Numbered from the stretch's first letter, positions 1-5,886 are shown. The stretch: 16,380 bases of DNA from an uncultured Oscillospiraceae bacterium (GCA_900752285.1 CAADUW010000116.1:1-16380); one strand, 5' to 3'. Notes: generated from the letters alone by a model not told the origin. Program-made: numbers and translations.

Positions 1-75
1 CTCAGGCTGCAAGTCTAGCGCCGCAGCGCTGTGCAGAGCGCAACCGCCGAAGGCGGCTCTTGGCGCGGAGCTGTG

Positions 76-104
76 CGTCTTGTCCGCTGTAAGCGGACAA
101 GACG
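76..104. repeat. Perfect 13-bp hairpin with 3-base loop
   Basis: The arms at 76-88 and 92-104 are perfect reverse complements around the loop GTA. There is no T-run directly after it, so it is not a classical terminator by itself. It lies 26 bases before a terminator-type hairpin and is probably part of an intergenic palindromic repeat or the 3' end of an RNA that starts outside the window. Confidence 0.6.
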
Positions 105-129
105 TGCGCGCAGCAGACTGCAATCCTTT

Positions 130-160
130 TGTCAAAAAAGGGCAAAGCCCTTTTTTGGCA
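130..160 (+). terminator. Rho-independent terminator-like hairpin
   Basis: The core arms AAAAAAGGGC (134-143) and GCCCTTTTTT (147-156) are separated by AAA. The pairing extends outward to 130 and 160 with one wobble, giving about 14 bp. The A-run/T-run symmetry means it could work on either strand. It probably ends a transcript that begins left of the window. Confidence 0.65.
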
Positions 161-232
161 GCCTCAAATACATACAGGATTCCTTCGTTTTCCAAACTTT
201 GAATTGGGGCAAAAATCCTGTCTGAGACTTCT

Positions 233-255
233 TGCCGAATTGCGCGGTGCTGCCC
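233..255. repeat. Dispersed repeat copy (single arm)
   Basis: These 23 bases, with core GAATTGCGCGGTGCTGCC, recur exactly as the reverse complement at 8981-9003. A 17-base part recurs in direct orientation at 9030-9046. An exact match of this length between unrelated intergenic regions points to a repeat family dispersed in the genome. Confidence 0.7.
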
Positions 256-329
256 AAAATTTTCAGCTGTCCGCTTTTCACTGTCAACGGTTTAACTATA
301 CTCCAATCCCGGTTGGCTGTCAACGGGTG

Positions 330-358
330 GTATATTCCGGGGGTGTCCGGCATAGGCT
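330..358 (+). promoter_or_regulatory. SigE-like sporulation promoter for yabP
   Basis: GTATATT (330-336) fits the SigE -35 pattern and CATAGGCT (351-358) partly fits the SigE -10 pattern CATACAnT, with a 14-base spacer, which is the usual SigE spacing. yabP is a mother-cell (SigE) gene in Bacillus subtilis, so the match is expected. It lies 25 bases upstream of the chosen yabP start. Assignment is by pattern only. Confidence 0.55.
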
Positions 359-382
359 TTCAGCAGACAAGGAGGGATGGGT

Positions 383-649
383 ATGCCGCAGGAGCAGGGG
401 GAGCACTGTTTGACCCTGAAAAACCGGAAAAAGCTGACCATGACCGGGGTGACGGAGGTGGTGAGCTTCGATGAAACGGCAGTGGAGCTACATACGGCGC
501 TGGGAGAACTGACCGTGGAGGGCGAGGGCCTGCAGCTTCGGGAGTTGTCCGTTCAGGGCGGGCAGGTGGAGGTCTCGGGGAATATCGCCCTGCTGTCCTA
601 CCGGGAGCGGCGGGAAAGGGGCAGCTGGTTCCGCCGGGTGCTGGGATGA
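383..649 (+). CDS. yabP: Sporulation protein YabP
   Basis: This 88-residue protein matches the YabP family of small spore proteins, which are needed for spore-cortex formation in the mother cell. Family-like features are a KNRKKLTMTGVTEVVSF segment near the N-terminus, a beta-rich middle with a LGELTVEGEGL stretch, a SGNIALLSY motif and a basic FRRVLG end. The length is close to the Bacillus protein. I chose the ATG at 383 because AAGGAGG (369-375) lies 7 bases upstream; the ATG at 377 almost touches that site. The stop overlaps the yabQ start as ATGA (646-649), so the two are translationally coupled. A SigE-like promoter lies upstream. Confidence 0.9.
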   Translation: MPQEQGEHCLTLKNRKKLTMTGVTEVVSFDETAVELHTALGELTVEGEGLQLRELSVQGGQVEVSGNIALLSYRERRERGSWFRRVLG

Positions 650-1359
650 CCGTTCCGGCGGTCGGGATCCGCTGCTTCGGCGTCAGCTGTTTGTGGGGTC
701 TGGGTCTGGGGCTGCTGTATGGATTCCTTCGCCCTCTGCGCCCGAAGCATACCGCCCTTGCGGATACGGTCTTCCTGTTTGCTGCGGTATACGGCTTTTT
801 GCAGGTGGGCTTCCGAGTCTGCGGCGGGGACATCCGTCTGGGGATCCTGCTGGGACAGGCTCTGGGCTTCTGCGGCGTGGAGAACACCCTGAATCGCTGG
901 CTGCGCCCGGTTTTTTCCGGCTTCTGGCGGCTCTGGGGACTGCTCGGAAGGAAAATTTCAACCCCGCTGAAAAAATTTTTTCAATTTTCGAAAATTTTGT
1001 TTGCATCTGGGGAAAAATGGGTTACAATAGGATGGAATAATCGTCGGCAGCGGCGTAGGAGCCGGAGGAAACATCATGAAAGAACGGAAGCTGCAAATCG
1101 GAAAGAAACAGGTGATTTTCAGATCCACCTCCCCCATTCTCAAGGCGGTGGTGCTGGTTCTGATCGTGTTCTCCATTGCGGCGCTGGGGGCTCTGACTCT
1201 GGTGCAGGTCCAGCTGCAAAAACAGATGGCGTCCATGACCGCGGAGGCAGCCCGTATAACGGCAGAAAACGAGAAGCTGACCAATCGTCTGGAAAACCCC
1301 GGAGATCTGGACACTATCCGGAAGATCGCCGAGGAAGAGCTGGATCTCGTGGACCCTGA
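646..1359 (+). CDS. yabQ: Spore cortex biosynthesis protein YabQ, with anomalous 3' end
   Basis: The first 100-115 residues look like YabQ, a multi-span membrane protein needed for spore cortex assembly. There are hydrophobic segments near residues 10-27, 38-55 and 64-80, then a basic tail (RKISTPLKKFF). It starts in an ATGA overlap with yabP. The frame then stays open to a TGA at 1357-1359 and overlaps divIC by 284 bases. Residues after about 120 are Arg/Ser/Gly-rich and look like an out-of-frame reading of divIC. A one-base length change in the A6T6 tract at 970-981 would end the protein at 1030 or 1040, just before the divIC ribosome binding site. The true 3' end is therefore uncertain: sequencing indel, real mutation or real long overlap. 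The YabQ identity of the N-terminal part is fairly secure. Confidence 0.75.
   Translation: MTVPAVGIRCFGVSCLWGLGLGLLYGFLRPLRPKHTALADTVFLFAAVYGFLQVGFRVCGGDIRLGILLGQALGFCGVENTLNRWLRPVFSGFWRLWGLLGRKISTPLKKFFQFSKILFASGEKWVTIGWNNRRQRRRSRRKHHERTEAANRKETGDFQIHLPHSQGGGAGSDRVLHCGAGGSDSGAGPAAKTDGVHDRGGSPYNGRKREADQSSGKPRRSGHYPEDRRGRAGSRGP
1001..1028 (+). promoter_or_regulatory. Probable SigA promoter for divIC
   Basis: TTGCAT (1001-1006) and TACAAT (1023-1028) are spaced by 16 bases in an AT-rich patch just before divIC. Essential division genes inside a sporulation operon need vegetative expression, so a promoter here makes sense. The AT-rich patch also marks where yabQ should naturally end. Confidence 0.55.
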
Positions 1360-1384
1360 CACCGTGCTGATCGAATTGCATTAA
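1076..1384 (+). CDS. divIC: Septum formation initiator, DivIC/FtsB family
   Basis: This 102-residue protein is a bitopic division protein of the DivIC/FtsB family, which joins DivIB (FtsQ) and FtsL in the divisome. It has a short basic cytoplasmic N-terminus (MKERKLQIGKKQ), one membrane span at about residues 21-43, and a coiled coil (about 45-75) with heptad-spaced hydrophobic residues and E/K/Q in LQKQMASMTAEAARITAENE. An acidic C-terminal stretch (EEELDLVDPDTVLIE) fits the family. The start is supported by GGAGGA (1064-1069), 6 bases upstream. The stop overlaps the ATG at 1384 by one base. Its position between yabQ and an S1-domain gene is the conserved order in Bacillus and Clostridia. 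The end of the yabQ reading frame runs over most of it. Confidence 0.88.
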   Translation: MKERKLQIGKKQVIFRSTSPILKAVVLVLIVFSIAALGALTLVQVQLQKQMASMTAEAARITAENEKLTNRLENPGDLDTIRKIAEEELDLVDPDTVLIELH

Positions 1385-1404
1385 TGGAGGAAAAGAAAGG
1401 TAAT

Positions 1405-1866
1405 ATGGAGTTAACCGTTGGAGCTGTTTTGGAAGGCAAAGTCAAGTCCATCACCAATTTTGGCGCATTTATCTCCCTGCCGGATAACAGGACCGGAATG
1501 GTACATATCTCGGAGGTAGCCAACGCCTACGTCAGCGACATCCGCCAGCATCTGACCGAGGGGCAGGATGTAAAGGTGATGGTCATCGGCAACGAGAACG
1601 GCAAGATCAATCTGTCCATCAAGCGGCTGGAGCCCAGGCCTCAGCGTCCTCAGGGCGGTCGTCCCATGGGGGATAACCACCGCAGCGGCGCTCCCCGCAA
1701 TGGCGCTCCCGGTCGGGCACCCCGTCAGCAGGTTCAGCCCGCCGCCCCCAAGACGGCAGACCAGCTGTTTGAAGAAAAGCTGAAAGCGTTCATGTCCGAA
1801 TCCGACAGCAAGATTTCTTCGATCAAGCAGTACTCCGACCATCGCACCAAGAGCAGAAGAAGATAA
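1405..1866 (+). CDS. yabR: S1-domain RNA-binding protein (YabR-like)
   Basis: Residues 1-72 form an S1 RNA-binding domain: VGAVLEGKVKSITNFGAF opens the barrel and HISEV and KINLSIKRL follow, as in Bacillus YabR and the S1 repeats of polynucleotide phosphorylase. The rest is a Pro/Arg/Gly-rich linker and a charged C-terminal segment (DQLFEEKLKAFMSESDSK) ending in SRRR, a likely low-complexity RNA-binding tail. The ATG at 1405 aligns with the YabR N-terminus, with GGAGG (1386-1390) 14 bases and AAAGAAAGG 4 bases upstream. An in-frame ATG at 1384 overlaps the divIC stop but has no ribosome binding site. The role is probably RNA or ribosome interaction; the exact function is not known from the sequence. 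Confidence 0.85.
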   Translation: MELTVGAVLEGKVKSITNFGAFISLPDNRTGMVHISEVANAYVSDIRQHLTEGQDVKVMVIGNENGKINLSIKRLEPRPQRPQGGRPMGDNHRSGAPRNGAPGRAPRQQVQPAAPKTADQLFEEKLKAFMSESDSKISSIKQYSDHRTKSRRR

Positions 1867-1871
1867 AATGC

Positions 1872-1902
1872 ACAGGGGCTGCTCTTTCGCAGCCCCTGTT
1901 TG
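1872..1902 (+). terminator. Terminator of the yabP-yabR operon
   Basis: The arms ACAGGGGCTGC (1872-1882) and GCAGCCCCTGT (1889-1899) pair perfectly over 11 bp around TCTTTC, followed by a short T-rich tail (TTTGT). It starts 6 bases after the yabR stop and separates that operon from the reductase gene. Confidence 0.75.
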
Positions 1903-1921
1903 TGACCGGAGATTTACGATA

Positions 1922-2620
1922 ATGGCAGTAACGATTGTAACGGGCGGTTCCCGGGGGATCGGGCGGGCGGTGGTGGAAGCCTTTGCCGCCCGGGGCGACC
2001 GAGTTTATTTTCTCTACGAAAAGGAGCACGAGGCTGCCCGGCAGGTATCGGAGCAGACCGGTGCCGTACCCATCTGCTGCGATGTGGCGGACGGAGAGCA
2101 GGTGCGCCGGGCGTTCCGTGACCTTCCCCCCGTGGACAACCTGATCCTCTGTGCCGGAATCTGCCGGTACGGACTGATGCAGGACCTGCCGGAAGCGGAC
2201 TGGGATCGGCTGTTTGCCGTTAATGTCAAGGGAATCTACCACTGCGTAAATGCCGCCATGCCCGGTTTTCTCCGCACCCACCGGGGGAATATCGTTACCG
2301 TTTCCAGTATGTGGGGACGGGTGGGGGCCTCCTGTGAGGCAGCCTATTCCGCTACCAAGGGCGCGGTAATTGCACTGACAAAAGCCCTTGCCAAGGAGCT
2401 GGGGCCCAGCGGCATCCGGGTCAACTGTGTGGCGCCGGGGGTGATTCTTACGGACATGTGCGGGTCGGTGGAGCCGCAGGTGCTTGCCCAGATGGCGGAA
2501 GAGACGCCCCTCGGCAGGAACGGACAGCCGGAGGATGTGGCAAGAGCAATCCTGCTGCTGACGGAGAGCGGCTTTGTCACCGGTACCGTTCTGAATGTGG
2601 ACGGCGGCTACGCGATCTGA
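1922..2620 (+). CDS. SDR-family reductase, probable EF-P 5-aminopentanone reductase
   Basis: A 232-residue short-chain dehydrogenase/reductase. Visible motifs are the TGGSRGIG nucleotide-binding loop (near residue 7), a CAG variant of the NNAG motif, catalytic Ser in VSSMWG, the YSATK (YxxxK) pair, and a C-terminal GTVLNVDGGYAI typical of FabG-like enzymes, which use NADPH. The segment SSMWGRVGASCEAAYSATKG closely resembles YmfI-type enzymes, which reduce a 5-aminopentanone group on elongation factor P; FabG or another reductase is possible. The ATG at 1922 has GGAGA (1908-1912) 9 bases upstream. An upstream ATG at 1868 would run through the terminator hairpin, so I rejected it. It is followed by rpiB 62 bases later and probably shares its transcript. 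Confidence 0.85.
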   Translation: MAVTIVTGGSRGIGRAVVEAFAARGDRVYFLYEKEHEAARQVSEQTGAVPICCDVADGEQVRRAFRDLPPVDNLILCAGICRYGLMQDLPEADWDRLFAVNVKGIYHCVNAAMPGFLRTHRGNIVTVSSMWGRVGASCEAAYSATKGAVIALTKALAKELGPSGIRVNCVAPGVILTDMCGSVEPQVLAQMAEETPLGRNGQPEDVARAILLLTESGFVTGTVLNVDGGYAI

Positions 2621-2682
2621 GCCGCCGGAAAACGGGTTTTTCAAAAACAAATGCTGCTTTGCGGCAGAGAGGAGCTATACAA

Positions 2683-3126
2683 ATGAAAATTGCCATTGGC
2701 TGCGACCATGGGGCATACGCCCTGAAGGAAAAGGTGATTGCCCACCTGAAAGGCGAGGGATACGAGGTAGAGGACTTCGGCACCCATTCCACCGCCAGCT
2801 GTGACTACCCCGACTACGCCATTCCGGCGGCAAAGGCAGTTGCCAGCGGAGAATGTGACCGGGGCATCGTACTGTGCACCACCGGAATCGGCGTTTCCAT
2901 TGCCGCGAACAAGGTCAAGGGCATCCGGTGCGCTCTGCTCAGTGACATCATGTCCGCCCAGCTCACCCGGCTGCACAACGACACCAACATGATGGCGCTG
3001 GGTGCCGGTGTGGTGGGCGAAAATCTGGCCCTGTCCATCGTGGACATCTGGCTGACCACCCCCTTCTCCGGTGAAGAGCGTCATCAGCGCCGCATCAATA
3101 AGGTAATGGCTGCCGAAAACGAATAA
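2683..3126 (+). CDS. rpiB: Ribose-5-phosphate isomerase B
   Basis: A 147-residue RpiB/LacAB-family sugar-phosphate isomerase that interconverts ribose 5-phosphate and ribulose 5-phosphate in the pentose phosphate pathway (cytoplasm). It has the N-terminal CDHGA motif (His9), Cys65 in LCTTGIGVSIAANK, and His98 in LHNDTNMMALG; Cys65 and His98 fall at the positions of the active-site residues of E. coli RpiB. The length matches the family. GGAG (2671-2674) lies 8 bases before the ATG; the frame is open further upstream but without a start supported by a ribosome binding site. It follows the reductase gene and is closed by a strong terminator. Confidence 0.95.
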   Translation: MKIAIGCDHGAYALKEKVIAHLKGEGYEVEDFGTHSTASCDYPDYAIPAAKAVASGECDRGIVLCTTGIGVSIAANKVKGIRCALLSDIMSAQLTRLHNDTNMMALGAGVVGENLALSIVDIWLTTPFSGEERHQRRINKVMAAENE

Positions 3127-3141
3127 TTTTTTCAAACAGCG

Positions 3142-3184
3142 CGCCCCGGGACTTTGACGTATAAAAGTCCCGGGGCGATTTTTT
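3142..3184 (+). terminator. Strong terminator after rpiB
   Basis: The arms at 3142-3155 and 3164-3177 (CGCCCCGGGACTTT against its complement) pair perfectly over 14 bp, with an 8-base loop, followed by six T residues (3179-3184). It ends the reductase-rpiB transcript 16 bases after the stop. The 148 bases between it and the ZIP gene hold a 10-bp direct repeat GGTTCCGGAG (3201-3210 and 3300-3309) and no clear promoter. Confidence 0.9.
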
Positions 3185-3332
3185 GCCGGAAAAGGGGAAC
3201 GGTTCCGGAGAACCGGCAGTTTTTCCGTACCCGCCATGCACTCCGTGTCACATTCCGGCGGGAAGCGCATAGACTGGGGGCAAAGAGGCAAAGCCGCCCG
3301 GTTCCGGAGCGGCTCATTTGTGGAGGTGCGTT

Positions 3333-4121
3333 ATGGATCCTTATGTGCGTATGGCGCTGTTTGCCACGCTGGGCACCTGGCTGGTGACGGCGCTGGGGGC
3401 GGGAACGGTGGCGTTTTTCCGGTCGCCCACGGCAGACGGCATGAACGCCGCTCTGGGCTTTGCGGCAGGCGTGATGATCGCCGCCAGCTTCTGGTCCCTT
3501 TTGCAGCCCGCCATCCGGCAGGCGGAGGCACTGGGCGGACTTCCGGCGTGGCTGGTGGTGACGGCAGGCTTTTTGCTGGGCGCCGCGTTTCTGTGGGCTT
3601 CCGACAGGGCGGTCACCGCCGCCTCCCGGAGCGCGGGGACGCCCGGCGGAAAGCGGAACCGGATCATCCTGCTGGTGCTTTCCATCACTCTGCACAACAT
3701 TCCGGAAGGGCTGGCTGTGGGCGTCGCCTTCGGCGCGCTGGCAGGGAACGGCTCCCGGGAGGCGTTCCTGGGGGCGGTGTCCATTGCGGCGGGCATTGGA
3801 CTGCAAAATTTTCCGGAGGGCGCCGCCGTTTCCCTGCCCCTGCGGCGGGAGGGCTTTTCCCGGCAAAAAAGCTTTCTGCTGGGGCAGGCCAGCGGTATGG
3901 TGGAACCCGTGGCCGGGGTGCTGGGAGCAATGCTGGTCATGCAGACCCGAACCGTTCTCCCATGGGCACTGTCCTTCGCGGCAGGAGCCATGATCCTCGT
4001 CACCGTTCACGAACTGATCCCCGAATGCCAGCAGATGAAGCCCCGGAAGCCCTACCTCGCCACCATGGGCATCGTAGCGGGCTTCGCCGTCATGATGCTG
4101 CTGGACGTTATGCTGGGATAG
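3333..4121 (+). CDS. ZIP-family metal transporter
   Basis: A 262-residue integral membrane protein of the ZIP family (GufA/ZIP11-like branch), which moves divalent metals such as zinc into the cytoplasm. The diagnostic metal-site motifs are HNIPEG (residues 121-126) and QNFPEG (158-163), each in a hydrophobic helix, with a further GMVEP motif near 188 and VTVHELIPE near the C-terminus. About eight hydrophobic segments are visible. A hydrophilic loop (about residues 95-110, SRSAGTPGGKRNR) separates the third and fourth spans. The ATG at 3333 has GGAGG (3322-3326) 6 bases upstream; an ATG at 3318 overlaps that site and is unlikely. The gene's former terminator is interrupted by the IS element downstream. 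The metal specificity cannot be read from the sequence. Confidence 0.9.
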   Translation: MDPYVRMALFATLGTWLVTALGAGTVAFFRSPTADGMNAALGFAAGVMIAASFWSLLQPAIRQAEALGGLPAWLVVTAGFLLGAAFLWASDRAVTAASRSAGTPGGKRNRIILLVLSITLHNIPEGLAVGVAFGALAGNGSREAFLGAVSIAAGIGLQNFPEGAAVSLPLRREGFSRQKSFLLGQASGMVEPVAGVLGAMLVMQTRTVLPWALSFAAGAMILVTVHELIPECQQMKPRKPYLATMGIVAGFAVMMLLDVMLG

Positions 4122-4183
4122 GTGTTAACGGCCGGTTTCCCGCATTGGAACATGGCCGCCAAACAGCCGTGTTCCTGCAAGCC

Positions 4184-4205
4184 AAAGCCCCCGCCGTCCG
4201 GTTGT
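4184..4205 (+). terminator. Left half of a split bidirectional terminator
   Basis: AAAGCCCCCGCC (4184-4195) is the exact reverse complement of GGCGGGGGCTTT at 5926-5937, beyond the IS element. With the IS and one TGT copy removed, the two flanks join into a hairpin with the 12-bp stem, a 2-base mismatch, a CCGG/CCGG stem, and a TTGTT loop. It would end both the ZIP transcript and the convergent ABC operon. Confidence 0.85.
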
Positions 4206-4246
4206 TGATATGCTCCCCATAGAGTAGACACTCGAAAAAACAAAAA
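4206..4246 (+). repeat. Left terminal inverted repeat (IRL)
   Basis: It aligns without gaps to the reverse complement of 5875-5915. Shared blocks in order are TGA, GCTCCC, AGTAGACA and GAAAAAACAAAAA, separated by unmatched 3-, 5- and 3-base stretches. Confidence 0.9.
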
Positions 4247-4268
4247 TTCGAGACTACACTATGGGGAG
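4213..4268 (+). promoter_or_regulatory. Hairpin hiding the transposase ribosome binding site
   Basis: CTCCCCATAG-type bases (from 4213) pair with the complement ending at 4268, and the inner CTCGAA/TTCGAG arms pair around an A-rich loop (about 22 bp, imperfect). The orfA ribosome binding site GGGGAG (4263-4268) lies in the right arm, paired with CTCCCC (4213-4218). Transcripts entering from the ZIP gene would contain both arms and bury the site. Such protection against read-through is known for IS10 and IS50. Confidence 0.75.
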
Positions 4269-4275
4269 TATTATT

Positions 4276-4950
4276 ATGTCAAAACGGACACCAGAAGAGA
4301 TCATCCATTCAGTGGAGCGATACCAACGGGGAGAAACAAGTCAGGGAGCAGAAGCGAAACGGTTAGGAGTAAGCCGACGGGCATTTCAAGATTGGATTAG
4401 AAAATATGAAACCTTTGGCGCAGAAGGATTTGAACATACAGGAAATAGAAAGTATTCATCAGAGCTAAAGGCATCTGCTGTGCAAGACTACCTTAACGGA
4501 GAAGGAAGTCACGCAGCAATCTGTAAAAAGTACGGAATTTCATCAAGAAAACAGTTGCGAAACTGGATTAAGGTGTATAATGGTCATAAAGAATTACGGC
4601 CCAGTAGCGGTCGAGGGAGTAATATCTGTATGACCAAAGGACGAACCACTACATATGAGGAACGAGTAGAAATTGTCAGTTTCTGCATTGAGCGTGGAAA
4701 TGACTACACTGCCACCATTGAGAAGTGCGGAGTAAGTTACCAACAAATCTATTCATGGGTCAGGAAGTACAACGAAAAAGGTGTGGAAGGTCTGGTAGAC
4801 AAGCGTGGCAAGCGCAAGGCCGAATCTGAAATGACAGAAGTGGAAAAGCTGCGCGCCGAGAACCGGATGCTGGAGGCCCAAAACAGAAGGTTGGAAACGG
4901 AGTGTGCTGTGCTAAAAAAACTCGAGGAAATCGAAAGGAGGTGGCATTAA
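4276..4950 (+). CDS. IS3-family transposase OrfA
   Basis: A 224-residue DNA-binding subunit of the transposase (IS150-like subgroup). It appears to contain three helix-turn-helix modules in a row: about residues 5-47 (RGETSQGAEAKRLGVSRRAF), 53-92 (SHAAICKKYGISSRKQLRNW) and 125-172 (DYTATIEKCGVSYQQIYSW). A C-terminal leucine-zipper-like coiled coil (EKLRAENRMLEAQNRRLETE) likely mediates multimerisation. The ATG at 4276 has GGGGAG 7 bases upstream; the ATG at 4261 precedes that site and is rejected. Near its end the codons CTA AAA AAA form the slippery site for the OrfAB fusion. OrfA alone probably acts as a regulator of transposition. Confidence 0.93.
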   Translation: MSKRTPEEIIHSVERYQRGETSQGAEAKRLGVSRRAFQDWIRKYETFGAEGFEHTGNRKYSSELKASAVQDYLNGEGSHAAICKKYGISSRKQLRNWIKVYNGHKELRPSSGRGSNICMTKGRTTTYEERVEIVSFCIERGNDYTATIEKCGVSYQQIYSWVRKYNEKGVEGLVDKRGKRKAESEMTEVEKLRAENRMLEAQNRRLETECAVLKKLEEIERRWH

Positions 4951-5834
4951 ACGGAGTCAGACAGGAATTTCTCTACATTTGTGTTCAAGATATGCACAAA
5001 GAGGGATACGCAACAACCGAGATTTGTGACATTCTGAATCTGAATCGTTCCAGTTACTATAAATGGATACGCCGGTTCAAGAGCAGCAGTGAATTCGAGA
5101 ATGAAGCTTTGCTGCATGAAATTGGTTTAATCTACGCTGAGCACAACGGAACCTATGGCTACCGCCGAATTGCGGACGAGTATAACGCTACCCATGAAAA
5201 ACAGTACAACCTAAAACGGTTCTATCGTCTGGTGCATACTGTCGGATTGCTTGCTGTCATCCGCAGAAAGCGTCCTGCATACCAGCGGTCTAAGCCGGAA
5301 GTAACTGCCGAGAATATTCTGAACAGAGAATTCACAGCCAACACCGTAAACGAGAAATGGTGTACCGATGTTACAGAAATGAAATATGGCTCTGAGGGCG
5401 GGAAAGCCTATCTCAGCGCCATTATGGACTTGAAGAGCAGAGATATCGTTTCCTTTGCAATTGGCAGACACAACAACAACCAGCTCGTATTTAAAACCTT
5501 TGATTTGGCAATCCAGAAGTACCCGGATGCACACCCATTATTTCACAGTGACCGGGGATTCCAATACACAAGCAAGCAGTTCAAGGATATGCTGGAAAAA
5601 CAGGGAATGCAGCAAAGTATGTCTCGTGTCGGCAGATGTATTGACAATGGCCCGATGGAGGGCTTCTGGGGTATTCTGAAGTGTGAAATGTATCATCTCA
5701 ACCATTTTGAAACCTATGAAGAGCTTGTGGACGCATTAGAACAATTCATTCATTACTACAACTTCCAGCGGCGTCAGCATCGTCTAAATTGCCTCGCACC
5801 AATGGATTACCGCAGCTTGCTGGAAGCTGCATAA
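4902..5834 (+). CDS. IS3-family transposase OrfB (DDE integrase core)
   Basis: The catalytic part of the transposase, in the -1 frame relative to orfA. It has an N-terminal helix-turn-helix (YATTEICDILNLNRSSYYKW), then HNGTYGYRRI, then an rve/DDE core with Asp in WCTDVTEM, Asp in HSDRGFQYTS, and Glu in IDNGPMEGFWG. The tail FIHYYNFQRRQHRL and APMDYR is typical of IS3 OrfB. No ATG with a ribosome binding site opens this frame at its start: there is a GTG at 4902 and a first internal ATG at 4992. It is therefore most likely made as a 519-residue OrfAB fusion through a -1 frameshift at 4914-4920. AAAGGAGGTG (4935-4944) could add internal initiation at a non-ATG codon. Confidence 0.93.
   Translation: MCCAKKTRGNRKEVALNGVRQEFLYICVQDMHKEGYATTEICDILNLNRSSYYKWIRRFKSSSEFENEALLHEIGLIYAEHNGTYGYRRIADEYNATHEKQYNLKRFYRLVHTVGLLAVIRRKRPAYQRSKPEVTAENILNREFTANTVNEKWCTDVTEMKYGSEGGKAYLSAIMDLKSRDIVSFAIGRHNNNQLVFKTFDLAIQKYPDAHPLFHSDRGFQYTSKQFKDMLEKQGMQQSMSRVGRCIDNGPMEGFWGILKCEMYHLNHFETYEELVDALEQFIHYYNFQRRQHRLNCLAPMDYRSLLEAA
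4914..4920 (+). promoter_or_regulatory. Programmed -1 frameshift site A AAA AAA
   Basis: The heptamer is read A-AAA-AAA in the orfA frame, followed by CTC, which is the canonical X XXY YYZ form. A -1 slip leads from ...VLKK into TRGNRKEV and the OrfB frame, which is open across this point. IS3-family elements normally make OrfAB this way. Confidence 0.85.
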
Positions 5835-5841
5835 AAGAAAA

Positions 5842-5886
5842 CCAGGACCTCATCTCTGAGATCCTGGAGAAAACTTTTTGTTTTTT
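5842..5886. terminator. IS internal terminator, probably bidirectional
   Basis: CCAGGA (5842-5847) pairs with TCCTGG (5862-5867), and inside it CTCA pairs with TGAG around TCTC. Downstream on the + strand are TTTTTG and TTTTTT (5875-5886). On the - strand the hairpin is followed by TTTTCTTTTAT (5841-5831). It would end the transposase transcript and may stop antisense read-through from the ABC operon, replacing the split terminator. Confidence 0.65.

Larger units (their letters stand above)
1..376. other. Gene-free, hairpin-rich left edge
   Basis: No convincing protein is seen here on either strand. The region holds a 13-bp perfect hairpin (76-104), a terminator-type hairpin (130-160), a fragment of a dispersed repeat (233-255), a 10-bp direct repeat CTGTCAACGG (281-290 and 317-326), and a SigE-like promoter (330-358) for the operon that follows. 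Short open frames here lack ribosome binding sites and resemble no known family. The first 130 bases have many GC-rich self-complementary stretches but no recognisable tRNA or rRNA. Confidence 0.6.

Noticed and set aside
1..376. tRNA or rRNA gene at the left edge
   Set aside because: No tRNA T-loop (GTTCGA-like) with a matching acceptor stem and no rRNA signature could be found.
1868..1921. Upstream start for the reductase
   Set aside because: It would translate the terminator hairpin of the previous operon; the ATG at 1922 has a good ribosome binding site and starts just before the nucleotide-binding motif.
2683..3126. Galactose-6-phosphate isomerase subunit (LacA/LacB) instead of RpiB
   Set aside because: Cys65 and His98 are at RpiB positions, there is only one such gene, and no lac/tagatose genes are nearby.
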